The translations under genes and the position numbers were made by a program. From Euptelea pleiosperma (Eukaryota > Streptophyta > Magnoliopsida > Ranunculales > Eupteleaceae), in the NCBI GenBank assembly GCA_035048495.1, contig CM068541.1, positions 11,849,929 to 11,913,928 on the forward strand: a stretch of DNA of 64,000 nt, given 5' to 3'. How positions within the stretch are numbered: position 1 is the stretch's first letter; every line of letters starts with the position of its first letter. Below, piece after piece: positions 23,401 to 33,734 of this stretch. Under the pieces are notes generated by a model. That model had not been told where the DNA came from, searched no databases, and worked only from the letters and a program-made list of their open reading frames with translations.

Positions 23401-26048
23401 CTTGTGTATCTGTGTTTATGTGGTTTAACTGATCACCAATTGACTCAGTTCATTCACTTTCTGGAATGAAGTTATTGGATCCTGTTATTTGAATGTGCTA
23501 GAAATAGTTTGGCCATCCTATAATTATATATACTGACGTCTTAGAGATTAATCAGAGGTGCCTTGTTATAAGCTTCCTTTCTGTTGACCTTGTATCTGTC
23601 TCCATGCTTTTTCTGTTTTTATTGGTCAAGCAACATGGCCAGAGTAGCATATTATAATGTCTCCTAAACATCTACTAATAGACTCTGTCTTGGGCAGCAT
23701 CTGGCAGAACAGTTTGAAACAGCTGAAGAAGGCAGACTCTTTCGTGATCCCAATAAAGGAGAAACTTTTACGTCATCTCAATGTATTTCCACTGTATGGA
23801 CCAAACATTTTGATCCCCTCTCTCTTTCTTCTAATTTTTCTTTCATATTAATACCTATTATTCTTCAACTAAGGAGATTGTTGCTTTTATGCCAAGGTTC
23901 AACTTCAGAAAGGGCACTTCACATGTCTGTGGAGAGAGATTCTGTGACAATCTACGAAGTGAGTAAAAATCACTCATTGATGCTTGTGCTATTTATACAT
24001 CAGAAGGTTTATGCTCCTTGGCAACAAAATGAAACTTTTTTCTTGTTCTTGGCAGGTTCAGTTGAACCGTACATGGTACAAAATGTACAGCACATAGTAA
24101 ATTTTGTACGCCGCAGACTGCTTCAAGAATCCAGTAACCTCCCTGCTGCACCAGTGAGGGGTGGTGCTCCCCCTGAACAAATGACAACTAACCCATCTAC
24201 CCGAAGCAGTGGGGCTTTCCCTGCAATGCCAAATGGCAATAAGAAACAATCTCCCCCATCTTCATCACTGTCTTCTTGGGCAGATCCTCCCCCGCACCAA
24301 TCTCCTAGTACACCAAATCCTAACTCCCAGTCTTCCCAAACTCCTGCTGCGTCCCTCGGAAAACCAACTGAACAGCAACCACTAGCTGGTGGTTCATCTG
24401 GAAATAGATGGAAGTATGCTATCGTGGTTCCAGGTGTGGGCTTTGTTCTCACTATTGCTGCAGTCATGCTCTGTATGTGTCGGAGCCAGGGAGTGTCGGC
24501 CATTGGTCCTTGGAAGACTGGACTAAGTGGCCAATTGCAGAAGGCATTTGTCACAGGTGATTCTTTCATTCATAACTCAGAATTTATTGATGACTCTGCA
24601 TTGCATTCAGAAAGCATACTGAGAAGTGAAATACAATGCTTGATTTTAAAATGCAGGGGTGCCCAAGCTGAACCGTCCAGAGCTAGAAACTGCCTGTGAG
24701 GATTTCAGCAATATTATTGACACCCTTGCAGACTGCACAGTGTTCAAGGGAACACTGTCAAGTGGAGTCGAGATTGCGGTTGCATCAACTGCAATTGTGT
24801 CATCCAAAGACTGGTCGAAGAGCTCGGAAAAGGCCTACAGGAAAAAGGTCTCTAATTTTTGTTGTCCTTGAAAAGGCTAGCTTAACAGCTCATGGTATGC
24901 CATGAACTGGTCTTGTCCATTTTGCACTCTGATCCTGATGTTTTCTCTCTCCCTATTCCATTTTGTGTTCTAAACCTTCTGTAGATTGATATACTGTCAC
25001 GGGTAAACCACAAGAACTTTGTCAATCTTCTGGGCTACTGTGAGGAGGATGAACCTTTCATCAGGATGATGGTGTTTGAATATGCTCCCAATGGAACCCT
25101 CTTTGAGCATCTACATGGTAAGATTTATTTATCTTTCATTGAGGAAATCACAAAAATGAGAGCTTGGGATTTGAATGGGAAAAAACATGTGTTCTACTTT
25201 TGCAGTTAAAGAAGTTGAATATCTTGACTGGAATGCTAGGATGAGGATTATTATGGGAACAGCTTATTGCCTTCAATACATGCACCATGAACTGAACCCA
25301 CCTGTTGCACATCCCAATTTGCAGTCAAATGCTGTCTATTTGACAGATGATTACGCCGCTAAGGTAGACCATCATCCCACCATACTTCTTGTGTTCCTCT
25401 GGCATTTTTGTCTTTGCGGGTTATATTATATTTTGGTATTTGTATGATGCATTCTATATTTCTTTTCTGCTGTTTCAGATTGCAGATATCAGTTTCTGGG
25501 CAGATCTTGCAGTTAAATCAAAGAGTTTTAGCGAAGATGAATCACAGCATTCAGAACTGCCACCGCTTGTGGATCCTGAAACGAATGTCTACTGTTTTGG
25601 AATATTGTTACTAGAAATCATTTCTGGGAAGCTCCCTAATTCTGAAGAACACGGGTCACTCGTGGACTGGGTAAACCCCATATTGGATATCTTGATCTTG
25701 CACTAGTATTATGTCACAGATTTAATCCAGTACTGTTATTATTTGTGTCTCTAAAATATTTCTAATAGAGCAATTGCCACTTGTCAGGTTTCCGAATACT
25801 TGAATGACAAGCGAAGCATCAGCTACATGATCGATCCAACTCTCAAGTCATTCAAGAACAATGAGCTTGATATCGTCTGCGAGGTCATCCAGGAGTGCAT
25901 CCATCAGGATCCAATGCAGAGACCAACGATGAGGGAGATCACTGGCAAACTGAGGGAAGTGATTGCTATCTCGCCTGACGCAGCGACCCCAAGACTTTCT
26001 CCACTTTGGTGGGCAGAACTCGAGATCCTCTCGGTTGAGGCTACTTAA
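20430..26048 (+). CDS. LRR receptor pseudokinase, MRH1/MDIS type
   Basis: Thirteen exons, all GT..AG: 20430-20538, 20626-20758, 21015-21086, 21197-21340, 21425-21568, 23698-23793, 23897-23958, 24056-24556, 24657-24847, 24985-25117, 25206-25363, 25479-25670, 25788-26048. The joined frame gives 731 residues. Order: signal peptide (1-33), cysteine-paired LRR N-cap (CMWFGVHC), about four LRRs in 72- and 144-bp exons, a Ser/Pro-rich stalk, a membrane helix at about 373-395, then a kinase-like domain. The kinase is degenerate: VAST replaces the VAIK lysine (about 461-465), HPN replaces HRD (564-566) and DIS replaces DFG (584-586). This matches the plant family of Arabidopsis MRH1 (root-hair growth) and MALE DISCOVERER receptors. 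Intron 5 is 2.1 kb and contains a small hairpin at about 23120-23182. Confidence 0.93.
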
Positions 26049-27175
26049 GGTCTCTGGCTCAGTGGCTTTTTTCTCTGCCTTGTAAGTCCTAAGTTTCTCT
26101 CTTTCACTATAGCTCATATATGCAAAAGAATAGCTGTATAATCTGTGTTCACCACCCTCCACCCACAGACACCTATATCCTATCAATTCTTCCGTGTCCG
26201 GGCTCTTTCTCTCCGTCTCTATGACGTTAAAATGATTCTTTCTTTGAATTTTTTTCCTATTATTCCCCTAGCCATCGTAATAAATGTGTGATCCAAGGTT
26301 TCACACATGGCTGTTTTCCCCCCAACTTATAGCAGATGGATACTTAATTTGAGATCAGAGATGGGGATTTAAAAAATAACAAAGTACTGGGATCTCAGTG
26401 TTTCAGCATTTATCATTTAAACTTGTAAACGATTCTTATAAATAGGCGGTTGGGCACTGTAAATTCTTTTTTGATCCTGTGAAGTTTTAGCATACCACAA
26501 ATTTTGGGCTGCTTTTTGTTCAACACATTTTTCCTTCTGTGCCTCTGCTGATTAATAAAGAACGTGGGACGAGGGTTATGAGTTAATGACAGCGTTTTGT
26601 GATCAATTTGTGCTTTTAGTCGGTTTCAAGTGATCTGGGTATGACTGAATCACCTGCAAGTAGACGGATGTTCATCATACTTACAAGATCAATTACTTGC
26701 ACACTTGCATACATATATTTTTTTGCTCTAGGTAACGAACGCAATATTTGACGTCAAGTTTCTAACTAGCCATTTTCGAGATAAAACGAACCCTAACCCG
26801 CTATATGTTCCTCCATAACTTTTAATACTGGGAAGATACCTCAAACGCCTTTGTTCATCTTAATTTAGAGGCCGGTGGGAATACGACTAAGAATCTTGTA
26901 ATAAACATTATGAATTAATGCAGAAAAATGAGATATGTGTTGTCGGGATAAGGCTGCGCGGTGAGTATGCGACGAGGTGACTCCTAGTCTAGCCCAAAAC
27001 CCTGTTCAGGGGACTGGCCAAACATCTATACGGTCAGCTTCCAATAAGAGTGTGCCACGTGGCTTGTATTGTGCTTTGTGACAGTAGCAAAGCTCTGAAT
27101 CATGAGAGGTATTAACTCTAATTATTGATAGGTAACTCACATAATTATGACGGCACTTGAGAGAGTCCGTCTAGA
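26049..27175. other. 3' flank and intergenic; half of a family A MITE
   Basis: No gene seen. At about 27005-27090 there is a right-half family A fragment (aacatctatacggtcagctt then GTGCCACGTGGCTT). The remainder looks single-copy. Confidence 0.5.
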
Positions 27176-27947
27176 GCTACACTTATTTCTTACATCCAAT
27201 TCTTACACCTGCTGGTGGGGTCCACGTAGAGATTATGTTGACAATCTAATGGCAGTTGGCATTGCGGAGACCATCCTAACCTCATGAACAATTGACTTGC
27301 ATTTGAAAAATGGAAATTCTATTTGCACCCCACAGATTCCATAAGCACCCCATTTGGGTGCTTTTTGGCCAAAAATGCCCTTAAGACCGAAAAAAAAAAA
27401 CCAGCACACGTACCTGAAAAAAACCCAAGATAGAAAAAGAAGAAGAAGAAGAAACAGGAGGATGGTGACGGCGAAGAGAGAGAGAGAGACTGGTGGTGGT
27501 GGAGGATGCCGTCGCCGTCGCCGTCGCCGCCACTTCCACCACTACTAGTACGTCTCTCTCTCTCGATCTCTCTCTCTCTCGATCGAATAGGCCCTACGAC
27601 TGGGCTGGCCGTGGGGAGAGAGAGAGATGTGGAGAGGGAGGGGCGAAGAGAAGGGTGCTGGTTTTTTTTTTTTTTGGTTTGAGGTCAGTTTCGTCAAAAA
27701 GCACCCAAATGGGGTGCTTATGGAATTTGTGGAGTGCAAATAGAATTTCCCTTTGAAAAATCCAGACTATACAATAAAACTGTTATTTTTGGTCAATTTT
27801 TTATATGGTGAACAATGTTGAAATTGACTATTTTTTGTGATGATGATCGTCATAGCAAGGACATCTCAATGTACGGTTGGATTGTCCAACGTGATCTCTA
27901 CCTGGCCCCAACCACCGAGTGTAAGAAATAGGCGTAGCTCTAGACGA
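27176..27947. mobile_element. Family G MITE split by a family E element
   Basis: Ends GTCTAGAGCTACACTTATTT and aataggcgtagctctagac match the family G copy at 18559-18947. So do the internal blocks tggtcaattttttatatggt and gatgatcgtcatagcaagga. The copy is interrupted at 27312 by another element, and removing that insert restores the family G sequence. Confidence 0.8.
27312..27752. mobile_element. Family E element (Pack-like), 9-bp TSD
   Basis: Inverted ends of about 60 bp: GGAAATTCTATTTGCACCCC ... gcaccccatttgggtgcttt on the left and gcacccaaatggggtgctta ... gtgcaaatagaatttccct on the right. Both flanks read TTGAAAAAT (27303-27311 and 27753-27761), a perfect 9-bp duplication. The interior is GC-rich and gene-like: GA-repeat leader, ATG near 27462, (GGT)n and (GTCGCC)n codon-like runs. 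Captured host 5' UTR/exon sequence is likely, but the gene is not identifiable. Confidence 0.82.
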
Positions 27948-28092
27948 ATTCTATATTATTATAAAGTTAGAAAAGCAGAGTTGTAGATAACTCATGGGAC
28001 ATCTACATCAAGCTTCTAATAATTCATGGAAAACCTACATGGTATTTAATATTAGATAGAACTAAACAGATCATCACCGACCATTCAAAAAG

Positions 28093-29346
28093 TTAAAATT
28101 CAGGGACAGGGATGTCCTCTTCAAATGGTGGAGCCAACACCCATTCTCCATCTTCATCAAGAACCATCCCTTTGTTCTTCTCAACCCACCATGAAGCAGG
28201 AACCAAGCACTCCTCCTTGAGAAAATCACAAGACTTATTAACCAAAGCAACACTCCTCTTGACCTTCAACTCGAACTCTCCCTTCTCTCCATTCCAACCT
28301 GCAACAACATGGAGCATAGCTTGCAGATTGTGCCAGTCACTCGGGTTCTTTGAGTCTTTCAAGTCTGGCGATTTACGAGTATCAATCACAAGCTCTTTTC
28401 CAGTATGAGCATACCCCAATAGCCTGCTTGGATAGTGCGGTATGATATCAATTGTATTCTTTATCTGCAAGACTCGAAGGTTCTGGAATGTCTTGAGCTT
28501 CTCATTGAAGGCCTTGTTACCTACTTTTGGGCAACCGAATACAAAAGCTGATACCGGGATCGTCGACAACCCGTTTTCCACTAAATCGAAAGCACTTAGT
28601 ATCGACAGAGACGCACCTAGGCTGTGGCCTGTCAACGTTAAGCTTAGATTCTCTTCCTTGTACTGATTCACCAATTCCTTGATCTTGGTTTGAAGTTGGG
28701 TTCTTGCACTAAGTTTAGTGAAAGAAGATTTTGGGTCGGTAGAAGTGTAAATGGTGAGCCAAGCCTTCATGACCTTTGGTGTCTCATCATCATCATCATC
28801 GCTGTCGCTGCTGCTACCATCGTTCATCATCCCATTGTGTTCAGTACGATCTTCCGGCTTTAACAATGGCTCGACGGATTTGAGGTCTGCATCCAAGACG
28901 TCTATCCATTCAAGAGTTCTTATGGTGCCTCGCCACGCGACGTATATTTCGCGTCTACCGGAGGATTTACTGACTTCATCAGAGGTGACTGCGATGTATC
29001 CGATCCAGTTGGATTCACGATCCCAAGCTTCACGTGAGAGGGATTTGAGAAGGAAGGCTTGTGGGATGTCGATTTTGGAGGTGGCATAAAGGAAGGTAAC
29101 GACTTTGTAATTTTCTGGTGATTGGAGTGAGACTTTGTTGAAGAATGAGCGCTTACCGTAGCGGCTACTACCACAGTATTTGGAGTGTTCGTCGCTGTTG
29201 AATGCGTCGTAGGTGGCCTGGCAGAAGTCGCCGCAGCGGAGGATAAGTGTTCGGAGATTGAGGTCAAGAGGTTCAAGCAGACCTTCCCATTGATTGGTTC
29301 CTAGTAATTCTGCCCATGTTGGTTCTGTTTTGCTGATCGTCTCCAT
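28093..29346 (-). CDS. Phospholipase A1, class II
   Basis: Single exon, 417 residues from the ATG at 29346 (the frame extends six codons further only via a non-ATG codon). The N-terminus WAELLGTNQWEGLLEPLD and CGDFCQATYDAF are typical of plant PLA1-II enzymes. The lipase core has a GHSLG nucleophile elbow (Ser about 242), the Asp of NTIDIIPHYP (about 300) and the His-rich WHNLQAMLH block (about 339-346), giving a Ser-Asp-His triad. No signal or chloroplast transit peptide is evident, so it should be cytosolic. It hydrolyses the sn-1 acyl chain of phospholipids or related lipids. An acidic insert SSSDSDDDDDE (about 178-188) interrupts the region before the lipase elbow. The ORF is intact. A 2-kb transposon nest starts about 290 bp upstream of the start codon. 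Confidence 0.94.
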   Translation of the reverse strand: METISKTEPTWAELLGTNQWEGLLEPLDLNLRTLILRCGDFCQATYDAFNSDEHSKYCGSSRYGKRSFFNKVSLQSPENYKVVTFLYATSKIDIPQAFLLKSLSREAWDRESNWIGYIAVTSDEVSKSSGRREIYVAWRGTIRTLEWIDVLDADLKSVEPLLKPEDRTEHNGMMNDGSSSDSDDDDDETPKVMKAWLTIYTSTDPKSSFTKLSARTQLQTKIKELVNQYKEENLSLTLTGHSLGASLSILSAFDLVENGLSTIPVSAFVFGCPKVGNKAFNEKLKTFQNLRVLQIKNTIDIIPHYPSRLLGYAHTGKELVIDTRKSPDLKDSKNPSDWHNLQAMLHVVAGWNGEKGEFELKVKRSVALVNKSCDFLKEECLVPASWWVEKNKGMVLDEDGEWVLAPPFEEDIPVPEF

Positions 29347-29772
29347 GAAAACCGTGAGAGACACTAGTTGATTGGCCTGGGGGCTGGGGGATGAGGGAAG
29401 GCCGGAAGGGAAAGGGGTTGTTCTTGACTTCTTGGTGATAAAGCAGAGTGGTTGGTTGGCTATGAAGGAAGGGAAAGGGGCTGTTCTTACTTCTTGGTGA
29501 TAAAAGAGTAGTTGGCTTGGCTATGAAGTATGAAGGGAAAGAGCTGAGACCCAGTTTTAAAAAGTGGATCTATCCATCACCAACCAACATGGACCACATG
29601 TTTTTGTTGTCTTTCGCTTTAAAGGAAATATTTGAGTTAAACTTGCCTGACCGCTACCAGACCACACACAAGCTGCTTGCCGCGTGGATTGTATACGGTA
29701 CCAAGTCACATCGGCACGAGGGACAAACTCTCCTCTCACTAAAACTTGCCTGGTCTGGTAGGGCTGTTCTTT

Positions 29773-30161
29773 GATACCGACTTCGGTATCAAATTTTTGA
29801 TGCCGAAGTCCCTCAATTTGCCACGTAGTAGACTCTTTCGGGACCACTGACTCCATGAATATTTGGCCCACATCTTGGTGGGCCCACACACCAAAAATCA
29901 GCGTGAGTGGTAATTTATAGGCGTAGGATTTGAGCACTTTTCATCATGGGCTTTATGAACAGGCCTATAAGTTGGTTCTAAGCCCATGATTAAAAAGTAC
30001 TCAAACCCAATGGCTAGGAATCACTAATCATACTGATATTTGGTGTGTGGGTCCACCAAGATGTGTGCCAAATATTCATGGAGTCAGTGGGTCCTAAAAA
30101 GTCTACTACGTGGCAAATTGAGGGACTTTAGCATCAAAATTTTGATACCAAATTGGGTATC
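29773..30161. repeat. MITE with family A-like core and GATACC ends
   Basis: Ends gataccgacttcggtatcaa and gataccaaattgggtatc are inverted. Then come gtccctcaatttgccacgta arms and a core with caccaaaaatcagcgtgagt, related to family A. Inserted inside the 29634-31600 element. The terminal arms differ entirely from other family A copies. Confidence 0.75.
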
Positions 30162-30351
30162 ATAAATTTTCCCGCAGTTTACCAAACCCCACACAAGTTC
30201 TTGCCACTTGCCACGTGAATTTTGTATGACACCAAGTCACATCTGCACTAAGGGCAAATTCTCCTCTCCTCCTCTGATTAACAAAAGACTAATTTCATAT
30301 TTTTCTCTGCAAGAAATAAAAACTCACACATCACATTGATTTTGGTCAAAC

Positions 30352-30680
30352 AGGCACAATATGAGCCACGTGGCACACTCTTGGTGGATGCTGACCGTAT
30401 GGATGTTTGGCCAGTCCCTCTGTAGACTTCCAAACTATAAATCAGCCTGATAAGTAATTTACAACCTTCGCACCCAAATAACCCTCAATAATTCTCAAAA
30501 TCGTACCGTTAAAATCAACCCATAAAAATAACTTCAATCCAACTCTTAGAAATCACTGATCGGGTTTATTTTTGGTTTGTAAGTCCACCTAGTGATTGGC
30601 CGAACATCTATATGGTCAGCGTCTAGCAAGAGTGGGCCACGTGGCTCGTATTGTGCGTTGTGCCCCAAGTTTTACTTCAC
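30352..30680. repeat. Family A MITE
   Basis: GAGCCACGTGGCACACTC on the left and ggccacgtggctcgtattgt on the right, with ctgaccgtatggatgtttgg and its mirror. The right end runs into ccccaagttttactt; the left end is shortened. Confidence 0.75.
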
Positions 30681-30697
30681 CTAGGGATTGGCCAAAC

Positions 30698-30965
30698 CAA
30701 GGTTTAAAGGAGACCATTTTAACGGTATAACGGACTGGGGGCATTACCGTTAAAACGGATTGTAGCGGATGGGCAAAATTGAAAAACTAATTGAAAAAAC
30801 AAAAAATTGTGCTGAATTTAACATTCAAAATTTGAATTTGTAAAACGAAATGGAATTCAATGGAGTTTTTTTCCCACAAAAATTTTCTAAGCGTCAAAAC
30901 GGGTATGATTTTTAACGTACCGGGCTTGTGGCGTTAGCGCTAAAACATCATTTTTTTAAACCATG
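30698..30965 (+). repeat. Family C element, first of a tandem pair
   Basis: Starts CAAGGTTTAAAGGAGACC, ends TTTTTTAAACCATG. The flanks are GGCCAAAC at 30690-30697 and 30966-30973, perfect over 8 bp. Confidence 0.82.
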
Positions 30966-30973
30966 GGCCAAAC

Positions 30974-31394
30974 CAAGGTTTAAAAAACGGCCTTTATAAC
31001 GGATTCGGACCAACCCCGTTACGTTACGTACCGTTAAAGCGCCCAGCAAATAACAGCCGTTATAACGAAAATGGCAGCCATTATTTTCCGTTATTTTTTT
31101 CGTTATAAAGAAAATAACGACCGTTATTTTCTGGAAAAAAAAGTGTCCCTGAAAAAAATTTTGTGAAAAATAACGGCCATTTTTTTCGTTTTACCGTTAT
31201 TTTCCATTATTTTCTGTTTTTGAAAATTTGAAATTCAAAATTCAAAATTTGAATTTCAGCGCACTTCTTTCCGCTATTTTCCATTTTTTTCCGTTTCATT
31301 TTTTTTCGTTTTTGCCCTTGGCGTTTTTTTCTCTCGTTGTAACGGGAAAACGGTAACGCTCCCAGACCGTTATAACGGTCCCTTTTAAACCTTG
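30974..31394 (-). repeat. Family C element, second of a tandem pair
   Basis: Inverted orientation relative to its neighbour. Starts CAAGGTTTAAAAAACGGCC, ends CCTTTTAAACCTTG. Flanked by GGCCAAAC at 30966-30973 and 31395-31402, so three copies of the same 8-mer separate and border the pair. Carries a long AT-rich middle with gaaattcaaaattcaaaa. Confidence 0.82.
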
Positions 31395-31633
31395 GGCCAA
31401 ACATCTCTAGTCAATGTCCTGTAAGAAATTGCCACGTGTCTTATATTACCCTTATATTTTTTTACTTACTTTTTTCTTTTAAAATACCAAACCTGAGTAG
31501 GTTAACCAAGGACTTTGTATAGTACAAAATCCACGCGGCAAGCAGCTAGTGTGTGGTCTGGTAGGCTACCAGACCAAAGGTGGTCAGGCAAGTTTTACTC
31601 GAAATATTTGATGCTTCATAGGAGTTTGGAGCA

Positions 31634-31966
31634 TGGTTTGAAATGGGCCCTTACAACGGTATAAGGGACTGGGACAGAAAATAACGAGAAAAAACAGAAA
31701 AATAGAAAAAACAGGAAATAATGGAAAAATGGCGTCAGAATTCAAATTTTGAAATTTGAATTTCAGATTTTCAAAACGGAAAAAAGGAAATAACGACCGT
31801 TTTTTCTTCAAAATTTTCAGAAAATAATGGTCGTTATTTTCGTTATAATGAAAAAATAATGGCTTTTATAATGAAAATAACAGTCCTTATTTTCTGGGCA
31901 TTTTAATGGTACGTAACGTAACGGGGGAGATCCGAATCCCTTATAACGGCCATTTTTTAAACCATG
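31634..31966 (+). repeat. Family C element, 333 bp
   Basis: Flanked by TTTGGAGCA (31625-31633) and GTTGGAGCA (31967-31975), 8 of 9 identical. Ends TGGTTTGAAATGGG and TTTTTTAAACCATG. The next family C copy begins immediately after the right flank. Confidence 0.82.
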
Positions 31967-31975
31967 GTTGGAGCA

Positions 31976-32307
31976 GCAATGTTTAAAAGGGGCCGTTATA
32001 ACGGTATAATGGACTTGGGCGTTACCGTTTTTCTGTTATAACGGCCAATTGTAACTCTCGGAGGCAAAAACGGAAAATAACAGATACAATGGCGCTGTAA
32101 TTCAAATTTTCAAAAAAAAAGGAAAATATAGCTGTTTTTTTCTTTCCGCAAATTTTTTTAGAAAATAACAGTCGTTATTTTCGTTATAACGGATAAATAA
32201 TGGCCGTTATAACGAAAATAATGACCATTATTTTCTGGGCGTTTTAACGGTACATAACATAAAGGGGGAGGTCTGAATCGTTATAACGGCGGTTTTTTAG
32301 ACCATAG
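31976..32307 (+). repeat. Family C element, 332 bp
   Basis: Begins GCAATGTTTAAAAGGGGCC directly after the right 9-bp flank of the previous copy, and ends TTTTTTAGACCATAG. Strong GGTATAATGGACTTGGGC and CCGTTATAACG words. A partial copy follows at about 32600-32702 (TTCGTTATAACGGCCATTAT to CCCCTTTTAAACCTTG). The DNA at 32308-32600 and 32703-32870 shows no gene. Confidence 0.78.
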
Positions 32308-32872
32308 TTTAGAGGATGCTTACTTCATCCCACAACGGGGGGCATTTAGTCCTCTAAAAGATTGATCTAGACCATTGAATTGATGACGATGGCTCTGATT
32401 GGTTTGATTTTTTTGTTGCCATATCCAAAAGAGATGGCCCACTATTAGAACCGACGTGTAGATGGTGTGTACAGAGCATCGTACTCAATTTTCTCTTATA
32501 TCTTTCCTTGTAATCTCCAATGAAAATGAGAGGTCATATTTGAGGATGTCATCATCTAAAACGGCTTTATGGAGTTGAATTTGATGGATGGGGAGGTATT
32601 TTCCCCTGAGCGTTACAATTCGTTATAACGGCCATTATAACGGAAAAATGGTAACGCCCCGAGACCGGTATACCGTTATAACGCCCCTTTTAAACCTTGA
32701 TCGTACCTCACATGTGTTTTGTGTCCAATGCTCCCAAAAACGTGCAGATCTTGAGGGCTTCTTTTGGCCAAAAAATAGAGGTGATATTTTAGCTGACTGC
32801 AATTTAGGAGGAACTAACGGAGCTAGAGAAAGTGTGATGCAAGTGTTGGAGAACAGTTGTTGGGGTTGTTAG

Positions 32873-33085
32873 GGGTGTAAATTTGGTCTGCAGCCTGGCC
32901 CGGATTTTTCAGGACAAAGCCCAACCCACGGTCCGACATGGGCCCAGCTGAAGTGGCCCATCTTGTCCTTGGGCTGGCCCTGGCCTACCCCTTGAGACTC
33001 AGCCCTAGGCCAGGATCGAAACCATCTCGAATTAGCCTGGCTCGGCCCGGCCCAAGCCCAGCCCAGCCCAAGCCCGGCCTACACC
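32873..33085. repeat. GGCCC-word repeat with GGGGTGTAAAT end
   Basis: Opens with TTAGGGGTGTAAATTTGG and closes near GGCCTACACCC. It is saturated with GGCCCGGCCCAAGCCC-type words on one side and GGGCTGGCCC-type words on the other, so the two halves can pair. It belongs to the same structural class as 45407-45530, 45951-46313 and 61483-62400. Confidence 0.6.
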
Positions 33086-33164
33086 CAAAGAGCTGTTGGA
33101 ATTCATTTTAATTTTTTTTTTTTACTATTTTTGACTGTTGGAAGGGTATTTTTTACGAGAAATT

Positions 33165-33325
33165 TTTGGAGCGGCTGGATTTTTGAAGCAGCGATCATGC
33201 GCCAATGATCGTGCGACACTTATACCCATGGTTACTTTTTAGAACCAAAGTCTAAACCATGGGTATATGTGTCGCACTATCATTGGGCGCATGATCGTTT
33301 GCTACTTAAAAAATCCTGCTAGTTC
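33165..33325. repeat. Short hairpin element
   Basis: The left arm gcagcgatcatgcgccaatg ... acccatggtt is mirrored by aaccatgggtatatgtgtcg ... cattgggcgcatgatcg with a loop of about 25 bases. Probably a small MITE. Confidence 0.7.
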
Positions 33326-33480
33326 AAAAAAAAATTTTTACCCCTAAACTCTCTTAAATTTAAAAAATATCCACTTATCCATTCTTCCACTGTATTTTAC
33401 CAAAAATGTTGCTATTTTAACCCTCCTAACGGTAAGAAAAAAAAATGGGGGCCGCCTATTTCTTTTACTAATTTTTTTTC

Positions 33481-33490
33481 CTATAAATAG
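33481..33490 (+). promoter_or_regulatory. TATA-like box CTATAAATAG
   Basis: A canonical TATA sequence followed about 60-90 bases later by a CT-rich leader-like stretch (33530-33570). No coding exon could be linked to it; the solo LTR at 33735 separates it from the sequence beyond. It may be the promoter of a broken gene or non-coding RNA, or chance. Confidence 0.3.
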
Positions 33491-33734
33491 GTTAAAATTA
33501 AACCCCTCATTTTTATTTAAAATGATTTCTCTCTAGTCTCAAGCTCTCTCTCTCTACTCTCCAATCTCTACAAAAGATTTAAACCTTGGAAAAAAAAAAA
33601 AGATAAACCTTGAAAAAAAGATCAAGTATCTCCAAGTTTCTCTATTTTCTAGTCGACAAAAGATTTACTCTCTGGGTAAGTTTCTATTTTTTCGAATTTA
33701 TTAGAGCATCTCCAAAATGGATAAGGTTTGAAAT

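Larger units (their letters stand above)
29634..31600. mobile_element. Composite MULE-like element, 1967 bp, perfect 9-bp TSD
   Basis: Flanked by GAAATATTT at 29625-29633 and 31601-31609. Ends GAGTTAAACTTGCCTGACC and ggtcaggcaagttttactc are inverted, and the arms continue with accagaccacacacaagctg / agctagtgtgtggtctggta. About 100 bp of the left arm recurs as a direct copy at about 30180-30290 (ccacacaagttcttgccact). Several smaller elements sit inside: 29773-30161, about 30352-30680, 30698-30965 and 30974-31394. No transposase is encoded. Confidence 0.85.

Noticed and set aside
24123..24569. Minus-strand open frame of 148 codons
   Set aside because: It is antisense to the Pro/Ser-rich stalk exon of the LRR receptor, whose splice structure and homology are clear.
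28920..29276. 118-codon alternative frame in the PLA1 gene
   Set aside because: Shadow of the phospholipase frame on the same strand; Ser/Thr-rich with no homology.
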